From NCBI RefSeq assembly GCF_014645135.1, contig NZ_BMLH01000010.1, positions 93,478-157,477 on the forward strand: DNA of 64,000 bases, read 5' to 3'. The DNA comes from Rheinheimera tangshanensis. GTDB taxonomy: Bacteria; Pseudomonadota; Gammaproteobacteria; Enterobacterales; Alteromonadaceae. The notes below the pieces were generated by a model, which saw only the letters and a list, made by a program, of their open reading frames with translations, was not told the origin of the DNA and searched no databases. This document shows, one piece after another, positions 8,994-16,405 of this stretch; the stretch's first letter is position 1; every line of letters begins with the position of its first letter. The translations under genes were made by a program, and so were the position numbers.

Positions 8994-9707
8994 ATGACTG
9001 CCAGGCCCTTTGTTACTCATTTAAGTCGCAACTGGCTGTTGGCTGTATTCACTCTGGTCGCTTTTGTGCTTTTGATCAAGTTAAGTTACTGGCAATGGCA
9101 ACGCGCCGAACACAAGCAAACTCAATTGGATCAGTTGCATACTGCAGAGCAACAAGGGCCTGTGCATTGGCTAGATTTAACCTCAGTGCCGGCAGAGCAA
9201 CAAGATGGCCTGATGCTGCAAGGTAAAGCTGTCTGGCTAAAGCCTGCTGTCTGGTTGCTGGATAATCAGCTTATTCAAGGCAAAGCAGGCTACGACGTGG
9301 TGATCCCTGTGCTGGTGTCGAATCAAGGTCCGGCAGTCTTAGTCAATTTAGGTTGGGTTGCCGCACCGCAAAGCCGTGATCAACTGCCCGAACTTAGTAT
9401 TCCGGAATCATTTGAATTAAAGGCATTGCTACGAACTGAACTGAAAGGCTTTAGGCTTGGCCAGAATTTAGAAGACACAGGACTGTGGCCACAACGAATG
9501 CAGCAAGTCGAACCTGCTGAATTGGCAAAAGTACTAGGGCAGGAATTGGCTCCGGTTCTGCTGTATCAACAACAATCCCCTTATCTGTACCACTATAAAG
9601 CTGTGGTGATGCCGCCGGAAAAACACCGGGCTTATGCGTTGCAATGGTTATTGTTGGCTGTGGCTGTAGTAGTGATCGGCTGGTTTATGTCAAAGAAGGA
9701 GCTTTAA
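8994..9707 (+). CDS. SURF1 family oxidase assembly protein
   Basis: SURF1 proteins help insert heme a into subunit I. The 237-residue protein has the family layout: an N-terminal helix (about 14-29) followed by LSYWQWQRAEHK, a periplasmic domain containing GKAGYDVVIPV and VNLGWVA, and a C-terminal helix (about 214-232). Its stop codon is followed immediately by the next ATG. Confidence 0.9.
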   Translation: MTARPFVTHLSRNWLLAVFTLVAFVLLIKLSYWQWQRAEHKQTQLDQLHTAEQQGPVHWLDLTSVPAEQQDGLMLQGKAVWLKPAVWLLDNQLIQGKAGYDVVIPVLVSNQGPAVLVNLGWVAAPQSRDQLPELSIPESFELKALLRTELKGFRLGQNLEDTGLWPQRMQQVEPAELAKVLGQELAPVLLYQQQSPYLYHYKAVVMPPEKHRAYALQWLLLAVAVVVIGWFMSKKEL

Positions 9708-10205
9708 ATGGCGAAGAAGAAATTTTTGCTGCTGTTTTTGTTGTGTTCTCTATTACCGCTGGCTTTTGCTCAGGCATTTTTATCTTTGGGTTGGTTTGGT
9801 GGCGCCACTACCAATAAAGGTCAATGGCTGAGCGAAGAAATTTTGTTATTACCCAAAGCCGCTGGTGATGTGCATTGGCGGCTGGTCTATGTCAGCGATA
9901 AAGCCGATTGTGACGCTCTTTGTCAAAATGCCCATTATGGTATGCAGCAGGTGTATACGGCCCTGGGTCGAAAACAACAACATCTAGAGTTATGGCAATC
10001 CGGTGGTACTCAATCGCAAAAATTGCTTTGGCAGGCTAATCCTGTGGGTGTTGCTGCACTACAGCAAAAGCTGGTGCTGGTCGATCTGAATGGGTTGGCA
10101 TTGATGACCTATCCGGTCAGCGAAGACAAAACTCAAATAGTACAAACCGGCAAAGCTATTCTGACGGACTTAAATAAATTATTGAAATACGACAGGGGGT
10201 TGTAA
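9708..10205 (+). CDS. Cox-cluster protein with Sco-like CxxxC motif
   Basis: A 165-residue protein with an N-terminal signal or anchor (about 6-28) and a periplasmic domain. The stretch WRLVYVSDKADCDALCQ has cysteines C68 and C72 in the CxxxC spacing and setting of SCO proteins (compare WTLVFVGYTHCPDICP in the sco gene of this cluster). That suggests a thioredoxin-like fold involved in copper or thiol chemistry, though I see no equivalent of the SCO copper-binding histidine. Genes like this are commonly annotated only as oxidase-associated hypotheticals. Starts at the surf1 stop and overlaps ctaA by one base. Confidence 0.7.
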   Translation: MAKKKFLLLFLLCSLLPLAFAQAFLSLGWFGGATTNKGQWLSEEILLLPKAAGDVHWRLVYVSDKADCDALCQNAHYGMQQVYTALGRKQQHLELWQSGGTQSQKLLWQANPVGVAALQQKLVLVDLNGLALMTYPVSEDKTQIVQTGKAILTDLNKLLKYDRGL

Positions 10206-11185
10206 TGAAAGCCCTGAAAGTTCTGGTTAGCTCTGCTGTTGTATTGGCGATGTTGGTGATTTTATTGGGGGCCTACACCCGTTTGACCGATGCCGGTTTA
10301 GGTTGCCCGGACTGGCCCGGTTGTTATGGTTTTTTAAAGGTACCGGAACAGGCGCATCATATTGAGCAAGCTGAAGCTTTGTATCCAGAGCGACCGGTCG
10401 AAAGCCACAAAGCCTGGAATGAGATGATCCATCGTTATTTTGCCGGCACTTTGGGGTTGCTTATTCTGGCCATTTTCCTGTTTAGTCTGAAACAAAAGCG
10501 ACTGCTGTTACCTTCGCTGCTGTTGGGGTTAGTTGTTTTTCAAGCCGCTTTGGGCATGTGGACTGTGACTTTAGCTCTGCATCCTGTGGTGGTGATGGGG
10601 CATTTGCTGGGGGGCTTTAGTTTGCTGTCGTTATTAGCTGTGTATTGGTGGCAATTGCAACCTACACCTTTGATTGCTGTAAAACAAAGCCTGAAGTTAC
10701 TGTTTTGGCCTGTGTTGCTGGTGCTGGCAGCACAAATTGCGTTAGGTGGCTGGACTGCAGCCAACTATGCGGCTTTAGCCTGTATTCAGTTGCCAGTCTG
10801 TGAAGCAGGCTGGACCAGCCAGCTTAATTTTGACGAAGCCTTTTCTTTGCATCTGGGCTACGACAATTACGAATACGGTGTGATGAGCCAAAGCGCCCGC
10901 GCTACAGTGCATGTGATGCATCGCGTCGGTGCTGTGATTACCTTGCTGGTGGTCGCTGCTTATGCCATAGCCCTATGGCGCACTAGTGCGGGTCTGATGA
11001 GGAACCTGGCTGTTGCTGTGCTGGTGCTGTTGTTACTGCAATTTAGTTTGGGGCTAGCCAACGTGGTGCTGCATTTGCCTTTGGCCAATGCGGTGGCGCA
11101 TAACTTTGTGGCAGCCAATTTAGTCATGTGTCTGGTGGTCATTGGTTATCAGCTGCACAGAAACAAGGAGTCTGCTTATGCTTAA
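10205..11185 (+). CDS. ctaA: Heme A synthase (Cox15/CtaA)
   Basis: Oxidises heme O to heme A in the membrane. The 326-residue protein has about eight helices, the signature [18 protein letters not shown] near the N terminus and conserved histidines in the helices (for example [17 protein letters not shown] and AHNFVAANL). [11 protein letters not shown] supplies the second-half cysteine pair. The next gene, heme O synthase, overlaps its end by eight bases. Confidence 0.93.
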   Translation: MKALKVLVSSAVVLAMLVILLGAYTRLTDAGLGCPDWPGCYGFLKVPEQAHHIEQAEALYPERPVESHKAWNEMIHRYFAGTLGLLILAIFLFSLKQKRLLLPSLLLGLVVFQAALGMWTVTLALHPVVVMGHLLGGFSLLSLLAVYWWQLQPTPLIAVKQSLKLLFWPVLLVLAAQIALGGWTAANYAALACIQLPVCEAGWTSQLNFDEAFSLHLGYDNYEYGVMSQSARATVHVMHRVGAVITLLVVAAYAIALWRTSAGLMRNLAVAVLVLLLLQFSLGLANVVLHLPLANAVAHNFVAANLVMCLVVIGYQLHRNKESAYA

Positions 11186-12083
11186 AGTTCTGGCTTTACC
11201 CCAACATTACAGCCAGCAGTGGCGTGATTATTACCAGCTGACTAAACCTAAAGTTGTGGCGCTTCTGGTGCTGACGGCCTGGGTCGGCATGATGCTGGCG
11301 CAACCTGGATTACCCCAATTTGGCCTGATGATAGCCGCCACTTTAGGTATAGGCTTATTGTCCGCCGCTGCTGCTGCGATGAACCATATAGTGGATCAGC
11401 GTATTGATGCGCAAATGGCCCGTACTTATAACAGGCCTGTAGCACGTGGCCGTTTATCCACACAACAAGCGGTGAAGTTTTCGCTGTTGTTGGCAGGGAC
11501 TGGTTTTCTGCTGTTATTTATTGCCGTCAATCCACTGACCGCCTGGCTGACCTTAGCAAGTTTGTTTGGTTATGCCGTGGTCTACACCATGTTTTTAAAG
11601 CGTGCGACGCCGCAGAATATTGTGATAGGCGGTTTAGCTGGTGCCATGCCGCCGCTGCTTGGCTGGACTGCGATGACGGCCGAAGTACATGCCCATGCGC
11701 TGCTGCTGGTGATGATTATCTTCACCTGGACACCACCGCATTTCTGGGCTTTGGCCATTCATCGCCGTGATGATTATGCCAAAGTGAATATGCCGATGTT
11801 GCCAGTCACTCATGGTATTGAGTTCACCAAAAGTGCCATATTCCTTTATACCCTGGTGCTGTTTTTAGTCTGCTTGTTGCCTTATCTGGTCGGTATGACA
11901 GGAGCTGTGTACCTGGTCGGTAGCACGGTGTTGAACCTAGGTTTTATCTGGTATGCCTGGCAATTAAAATTTAATGCCAAACCTGAAACCGCCATGGCAA
12001 CTTTTAAGTTTTCGATTTGGCATCTGATGGTATTATTCCTGCTGTTGTTGCTGGATCATTATTGGTTGATTTCAGCGCTTTAA
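11178..12083 (+). CDS. ctaB: Heme O synthase (protoheme IX farnesyltransferase)
   Basis: Adds the farnesyl chain to heme B, feeding CtaA. A 301-residue UbiA-type prenyltransferase with many helices. The prenyl-diphosphate motif [19 protein letters not shown] and the second motif [14 protein letters not shown] are clear. The ATG at 11178 follows AAGGAG; an earlier in-frame start lies inside ctaA and adds no family sequence. Also called cyoE. Confidence 0.93.
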   Translation: MLKVLALPQHYSQQWRDYYQLTKPKVVALLVLTAWVGMMLAQPGLPQFGLMIAATLGIGLLSAAAAAMNHIVDQRIDAQMARTYNRPVARGRLSTQQAVKFSLLLAGTGFLLLFIAVNPLTAWLTLASLFGYAVVYTMFLKRATPQNIVIGGLAGAMPPLLGWTAMTAEVHAHALLLVMIIFTWTPPHFWALAIHRRDDYAKVNMPMLPVTHGIEFTKSAIFLYTLVLFLVCLLPYLVGMTGAVYLVGSTVLNLGFIWYAWQLKFNAKPETAMATFKFSIWHLMVLFLLLLLDHYWLISAL

Positions 12084-12098
12084 CGGGAAAAAACTCTT

Positions 12099-12737
12099 AT
12101 GCAGAAGTGGTTATGGGTGGTTGTTGCGGTACTGGCTTTGGCTGCGGGTCTATGGTTGTCAGCCAGTTTTAAATCTACTCCCGCCGAGCCTTTGGCCGCT
12201 TTGGTCTATCCAAGTCCCAGAACACTCACTGAATTTAATTTGCTGGATGAACAAAAACAGCAAGTAGGCCTGAAGGATTTACAAGGACACTGGACCCTGG
12301 TTTTCGTTGGTTATACTCATTGCCCTGATATTTGCCCTATGACGATGGCCAAATTAGCGGCTATGTATCAGGACTTAGTCAAACTGACGCCGGATCCACT
12401 GGAGATTTGGTTTGTCTCGGTCGACCCAAAACGGGATACCCCAGAACAACTGGCCCAGTACATCACCTACTTTAAACAAGCCCCTATCAAAGCCAGAACT
12501 GCCGATCATAAAGACCTGTTTCCTTTTATCCGCCAACTCGGCCTGATGTATGCCATTAATGATGGCGGCGAAGAACGTTACACTATCGATCACAGCGCTA
12601 GCATAGCGCTGCTAAATCCTCATGGCGAAGTAGTGGCTATGTTTAAACCAGAAATGAAACCAGGCGCTGTGCCGCTGATTAACAACCAGCAGTTTTTGGC
12701 TGATTATCCTTTGGTGATAGCGGCGACAACCCGATAA
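12099..12737 (+). CDS. SCO1/SenC copper chaperone
   Basis: SCO proteins bring copper to, or reduce, the CuA centre of subunit II. The 212-residue protein has an N-terminal membrane anchor (about 4-22) and a thioredoxin-fold domain with the copper ligands C75 and C79 (CPDICP) and H165 (YTIDHSASIAL). It appears to be the last gene of the cox cluster, and no clear terminator follows it. Confidence 0.92.
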   Translation: MQKWLWVVVAVLALAAGLWLSASFKSTPAEPLAALVYPSPRTLTEFNLLDEQKQQVGLKDLQGHWTLVFVGYTHCPDICPMTMAKLAAMYQDLVKLTPDPLEIWFVSVDPKRDTPEQLAQYITYFKQAPIKARTADHKDLFPFIRQLGLMYAINDGGEERYTIDHSASIALLNPHGEVVAMFKPEMKPGAVPLINNQQFLADYPLVIAATTR

Positions 12738-12858
12738 TCGGCTATCTATAAAACAAAAATAACTACAGGCTTTACAAGCTCTTGCCAAAGGCCCTATGGT
12801 GGAGCTGTATGCATAACAAGCAGTTATGAGACAGACTCCACCACAGAAGCAGAGCCTT

Positions 12859-13875
12859 ATGAAAAAACTCCTATCCAGCGCCTTGGTCCCACTGCTGATT
12901 TTAGCTGCGGCATTTAACCTTCATGTCAGGGCCGAAGATTTTAGTCAGTATGGTCCAAAACAATTTACCACCACCAATAAATGGACAGCGATAGTAGCCG
13001 CCTATGAGCCTGAGATTAAGGCGATTGATGACGCTTTTGCCAAGCTTAAAGACGCAAAAATTGAAAAAACACTGACCATCCGTGGCGTTAAGTATCAATT
13101 AGGCCACTATAAAGGTGAACCTATCGTCATTTTCACTACGGGTGTCAGCGTACCCAATGCCGCCATGACAATGCAAATGGCGCTGGATTATTTCCCTATT
13201 GAACGGGTGGTGATGATGGGCATTGCTGGTGCTGTGGATCCACAATTCCAGCCGGGTGATATCGCCATCCCTGAGCGCTGGTACTTTCACGATGAATCTG
13301 TGTATGCCAATCCTGATCCTGCAAAACCAAGCCAGTATATTCTGCCCGATTATTATGAACAGGCATTAGCCAGCTACCAACAGCGTAAAAAGCAGGATCC
13401 GCATTCACCAGCTTATGAAAACTTTGGCTATATCTTTCCTGAAGAAATGGCCGTAATTAAACAAGGCTGGGACAGCCCGCAGCAAATGCCGTATTTCACC
13501 GCAACGCCACAACTTATTGAGCTGACTAAAAAAGCGGTTGCCACTATAGATCCAATAAAAATGCCTTCTGGCCACCCAATCCAGATCAAAGTAGGTGGGA
13601 ATGGCGTCACAGGCTCGGTATTTTTAGACAATGCAGAGTACCGCCAATGGCTGCAAAAAGTGTTTCATGCAGAAGTGACAGAAATGGAATCGGCCGCTGT
13701 AGCTCAGGTCTGTTTTGTTAACGAAGTCGACTGGATAGTGATCCGCTCCGTCAGTGATTTAGCCGGCGGCCAGCAAGGCAAAAATGCCGAAAATGTATTT
13801 GACGCCATAGCCTCAGGTACAGGCACTAAATTGCTGTTGGGGTTATTGGATCAAATTGTATTGGTGAGGCCGTAG
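12859..13875 (+). CDS. Exported purine nucleoside phosphorylase-like protein
   Basis: A 338-residue protein of the PNP_UDP_1 / 5'-methylthioadenosine-S-adenosylhomocysteine nucleosidase fold. Visible core motifs are VVMMGIAGAVDP (phosphate/ribose region), TEMESAAVAQV (ribose-binding Met-Glu) and IRSVSDLAGG (catalytic Asp). Unusually it has a signal peptide, MKKLLSSAL...VRA, so it should act in the periplasm, perhaps salvaging nucleosides. The exact substrate is not clear from sequence. The ATG at 12859 is chosen for the start of the signal peptide; a start 33 bases earlier is possible. Confidence 0.8.
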   Translation: MKKLLSSALVPLLILAAAFNLHVRAEDFSQYGPKQFTTTNKWTAIVAAYEPEIKAIDDAFAKLKDAKIEKTLTIRGVKYQLGHYKGEPIVIFTTGVSVPNAAMTMQMALDYFPIERVVMMGIAGAVDPQFQPGDIAIPERWYFHDESVYANPDPAKPSQYILPDYYEQALASYQQRKKQDPHSPAYENFGYIFPEEMAVIKQGWDSPQQMPYFTATPQLIELTKKAVATIDPIKMPSGHPIQIKVGGNGVTGSVFLDNAEYRQWLQKVFHAEVTEMESAAVAQVCFVNEVDWIVIRSVSDLAGGQQGKNAENVFDAIASGTGTKLLLGLLDQIVLVRP

Positions 13876-13930
13876 GTTGCAATCGCCGAAGGCATTGCAA
13901 CGTTGTGCAATCGAAGGCATTACAACCGCT
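13872..13930 (+). repeat. REP repeats on the left of the transposase gene
   Basis: A 36-base unit (13872-13907) begins with the REP head GTAG and holds an imperfect palindrome (GCAAT, C bulge, GCC, loop GAA, GGC, ATTGC). A shortened copy follows to 13930. The 36-base unit matches 14574-14609 at 34 of 36 positions in the same orientation. It overlaps the stop codon of the preceding gene. Confidence 0.8.
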
Positions 13931-13952
13931 TATGATTTTATGTGCTGAATTT

Positions 13953-14477
13953 TTAATCTGTATATAGCTTATCATTTCCCCCTCCAGCCCAATCAACAGA
14001 ATATACGCCTTGCTTGACCAACAAATGGAAGGTTGAGTAAGGCCAATCTGATACTTGTTCTACCCAGCCATGCTTCACCGGATTAAAATGTACATAGTCC
14101 ATATGAGCGTTGAAATCGGTTTGATCGCGGATAAGGTGTTCCCAGTATCTGCGTTGCCAGATCCCTCTCTCACCACGTTTTTTTCTGCTTGAATCACAGG
14201 GTTCAGTTGCTGGCAAAGCTCTGGAAAATATCAGTTTGATTAGCCGCCAACGTAACGCGAAATTTGCGTCACCCTGCGGCAGTTCGATAATACAATGCAG
14301 ATGTTCAGGCAACACTACCCAAGCGTGAATGATAAAAGGATGCACCTGTTTTACTTGCCGAACCGCATGACGTAACAGGTCTATATGCTCTGTCAGCAAA
14401 CAGTTGTTGTGTCTTTGATGTAGGTTGACGGTAAAAAAATACGTTCCGCCTTCAAACCACAAGCGTCGGTAGTCCAT
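13953..14477 (-). CDS. REP-associated tyrosine transposase (RAYT)
   Basis: A 174-residue Y1 single-strand transposase of the IS200/TnpA-REP (DUF1568) type, which acts on REP sequences. It has YRR...[10 protein letters not shown] at the N terminus, the metal-binding pair H59 and H61 (LPEHLHCII), [10 protein letters not shown] and the catalytic Tyr128 in [10 protein letters not shown]. The ATG at 14477 gives the typical N terminus; in-frame sequence further upstream is REP-derived. It is flanked on both sides by GTAG-headed REP repeats, so all parts of a RAYT/REP unit are present. Confidence 0.9.
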   Translation of the reverse strand: MDYRRLWFEGGTYFFTVNLHQRHNNCLLTEHIDLLRHAVRQVKQVHPFIIHAWVVLPEHLHCIIELPQGDANFALRWRLIKLIFSRALPATEPCDSSRKKRGERGIWQRRYWEHLIRDQTDFNAHMDYVHFNPVKHGWVEQVSDWPYSTFHLLVKQGVYSVDWAGGGNDKLYTD

Positions 14478-14537
14478 AAGACAGAACAAAGTTAGGGATG
14501 AAGTTATAGGTGTAGATAAGAAAAACCGGAGAAGCAA

Positions 14538-14609
14538 GATGCATTGCCCTGCGGGCGAATGCATCCTACGTTTGTAGGTTGTAATCGCCGGAGGCATTGC
14601 AACGTTGTG
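14538..14609. repeat. REP repeats on the right of the transposase gene
   Basis: There are two elements. At 14538-14569 a strong hairpin (GATGCATT-GCCC, loop TGC, GGGC-G bulge-AATGCATC) has its GTAG head on the minus strand. At 14574-14609 is the 36-base direct copy of the left unit. The opposite-facing heads make a BIME-like pair. Confidence 0.8.
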
Positions 14610-15629
14610 TTACTCCATCACCCAAGGCTGGGAATACCAGTAGAAATAGCCTTTTTTACTTAACGAAGGGGCTGTGCAGTTGTAGCGTTTATGGCTGGTT
14701 TTTAGCTTTTGATTTGCCTGAGCGCTAAAGGTATCGGGTTTTAGCCAGGTCACTTTAATCGGCTCGCCATTGCTAAAACAATTCAACTGACTGGTTTTAA
14801 AATCTGAGTTATCGATTTGCAAAGTTAAAGTCGGTGGATTTGGGCCTTTCACCGGGTCTGCTGCTATATAGTTTTTCACCGGTAAGGCTAATGTTTTCAG
14901 TTTAGGTGTGAAGTGTTTTAACGCCGCATACTGACTGGATGAAGGATAACGTGGCAGGCGGGTCATCAGGCTGTTCAAGCCAACAGCACCGGATTGTTGG
15001 CCTATGCCAATAAAGCCCAGTTCTTTCACCATCTGCTCCAGCTCGACGCTAAATTCGCCATAAGGGTAAGCCAGCCATTTGTGCTTAATGCCTAATTGCT
15101 GCTCCAGTTGGGTTTGTGCCAGCAAAATATCGGTTTTCACCCGTTTCAGCCAAGCCGCTTTGCTTTCGCCTTTATTCGGCGCTGCCAGATGATCGTGGTA
15201 GGAACTGTGGTTGGCAATAATAACGCCGTCTTTTTGCAGTTGTTTGATTTGCTGCCAACTCATCACAGGGCCTTCTTTACGATCTATTAAAGCCGGGCTT
15301 AAAAACACTGTGTAAGGAAAACCAAACTGCTGCAAAATCGGGTGGGCCTGCAGATAGATATTGTCAAAACCATCGTCAAAGGTAATCACCACCGCATTAT
15401 CGGCTGGCTCTTTGCCTTGTTGCAGCTGTGCCAGCAAAGTATCTAAACCTATGACTTGATACTGATTGTCTTTTAAATACTGCAAATGAGTGCGAAACTC
15501 TTCTGGCGTCACGCTGGTGGAGCGGGGCGTCTGAGTGCTGACATGATGGTACTGCAGAATAATAGCGGCATGGCTTTGAAAGCTGATGTGAACGCTCAGC
15601 AAAGCAAATAAACAGCACCATAGTTTCAT
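14610..15629 (-). CDS. Polysaccharide deacetylase family protein
   Basis: A 339-residue exported protein (signal peptide about 1-21, ending SHA) with an NodB-type deacetylase domain. The metal and catalytic motifs are TFDDGFDN (D85, D86) and NHSSYH (H141, H145), and YPYGEFS follows. It resembles the deacetylase domain of PgaB-type enzymes, which remove N-acetyl groups from surface polysaccharide, but no polysaccharide genes are adjacent. A C-terminal region of about 100 residues has no family I recognise. Its stop codon abuts the REP repeat. Confidence 0.85.
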   Translation of the reverse strand: MKLWCCLFALLSVHISFQSHAAIILQYHHVSTQTPRSTSVTPEEFRTHLQYLKDNQYQVIGLDTLLAQLQQGKEPADNAVVITFDDGFDNIYLQAHPILQQFGFPYTVFLSPALIDRKEGPVMSWQQIKQLQKDGVIIANHSSYHDHLAAPNKGESKAAWLKRVKTDILLAQTQLEQQLGIKHKWLAYPYGEFSVELEQMVKELGFIGIGQQSGAVGLNSLMTRLPRYPSSSQYAALKHFTPKLKTLALPVKNYIAADPVKGPNPPTLTLQIDNSDFKTSQLNCFSNGEPIKVTWLKPDTFSAQANQKLKTSHKRYNCTAPSLSKKGYFYWYSQPWVME

Positions 15630-15657
15630 TTCATAACTCCTTTGAAATCAATACAAC

Positions 15658-15682
15658 AAAGGCCACATCAAGTGGCCTTTAT
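15658..15682 (-). terminator. nfuA terminator
   Basis: AAAGGCCAC (15658-15666) pairs with GTGGCCTTT (15672-15680) across ATCAA, 20 bases after the nfuA stop. The trailing T run on the minus strand is imperfect. Confidence 0.6.
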
Positions 15683-15701
15683 CGCTTATACAAACAACAG
15701 C

Positions 15702-16280
15702 TTAGTAGTAAGAATGCTCACCACGTTGGTGATCAGTCACATCACGCACTGCAGTTAATTCACCGGCAAAACGTTGCAGCAGTTCTTTTTCGATCCCTTC
15801 TTTTAAAGTTAAATCGACTTGTGAACAGCCATTACAACCACCACCAAATTGCAGTACAGCGACGCCGTCGTCTGTCAGTTCTACCACTGAAACACGACCA
15901 CCGTGGTTGGCTAACTGTGGGTTGATTTCGGCATCAATCACGTATTGCACTTTTTCCTTCAGCGGCGCGTCGTCGTTCACCTTGCGTACTTTGGCGTTTG
16001 GCGCTTTTAACGTCAGCTGAGAACCCATCTGATCGGTAACAAAATCGATTTCAGCATCCACTAAAAAGGGTTTACTTTCCGCGTCCACTATCGCCATAAA
16101 GCCTTCAAATGGCAGCTGTAAGTCTGTGCTTTCTACCGCGTCGGCAGGGCAGTAGGACACGCCACATTCCGCAGAAACAGTGCCCGGGTTGACCACAAAG
16201 ACACGAATATGAGTGCCGGCGGCCTGTTTTTCCAGCAGCTTACGAAAATGGCTCTGCGCCTGTTCAGAAATGGTGATCAT
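15702..16280 (-). CDS. nfuA: Fe-S cluster carrier NfuA
   Basis: Carries [4Fe-4S] clusters to target enzymes, especially under stress. The 192-residue protein has an A-type-like N-terminal domain and a C-terminal Nfu domain with C149 and C152 (GGGCNGCSQ), the same residue numbers as in E. coli. In E. coli nfuA lies beside comF (gntX) and bioH; here a peptidase gene is inserted between nfuA and comF. Confidence 0.96.
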   Translation of the reverse strand: MITISEQAQSHFRKLLEKQAAGTHIRVFVVNPGTVSAECGVSYCPADAVESTDLQLPFEGFMAIVDAESKPFLVDAEIDFVTDQMGSQLTLKAPNAKVRKVNDDAPLKEKVQYVIDAEINPQLANHGGRVSVVELTDDGVAVLQFGGGCNGCSQVDLTLKEGIEKELLQRFAGELTAVRDVTDHQRGEHSYY

Positions 16281-16405
16281 CGGTAGTACCTGACTAAATT
16301 ACTAGGTTAATGGCTATGATACTCTGACTTGCTGTGCCTTGCCAGCCCCGCTTGTCGGGCCGGACTTTTTATTGCTAAGGTAGCGGCCAGAAAGGGAGAA
16401 GAACA

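Noticed and set aside
13872..13930. Possible CRISPR-like short repeats
   Set aside because: Only two adjacent copies with palindromes and a GTAG head, tied to a RAYT gene; no regular spacers or cas genes. They are REP repeats.
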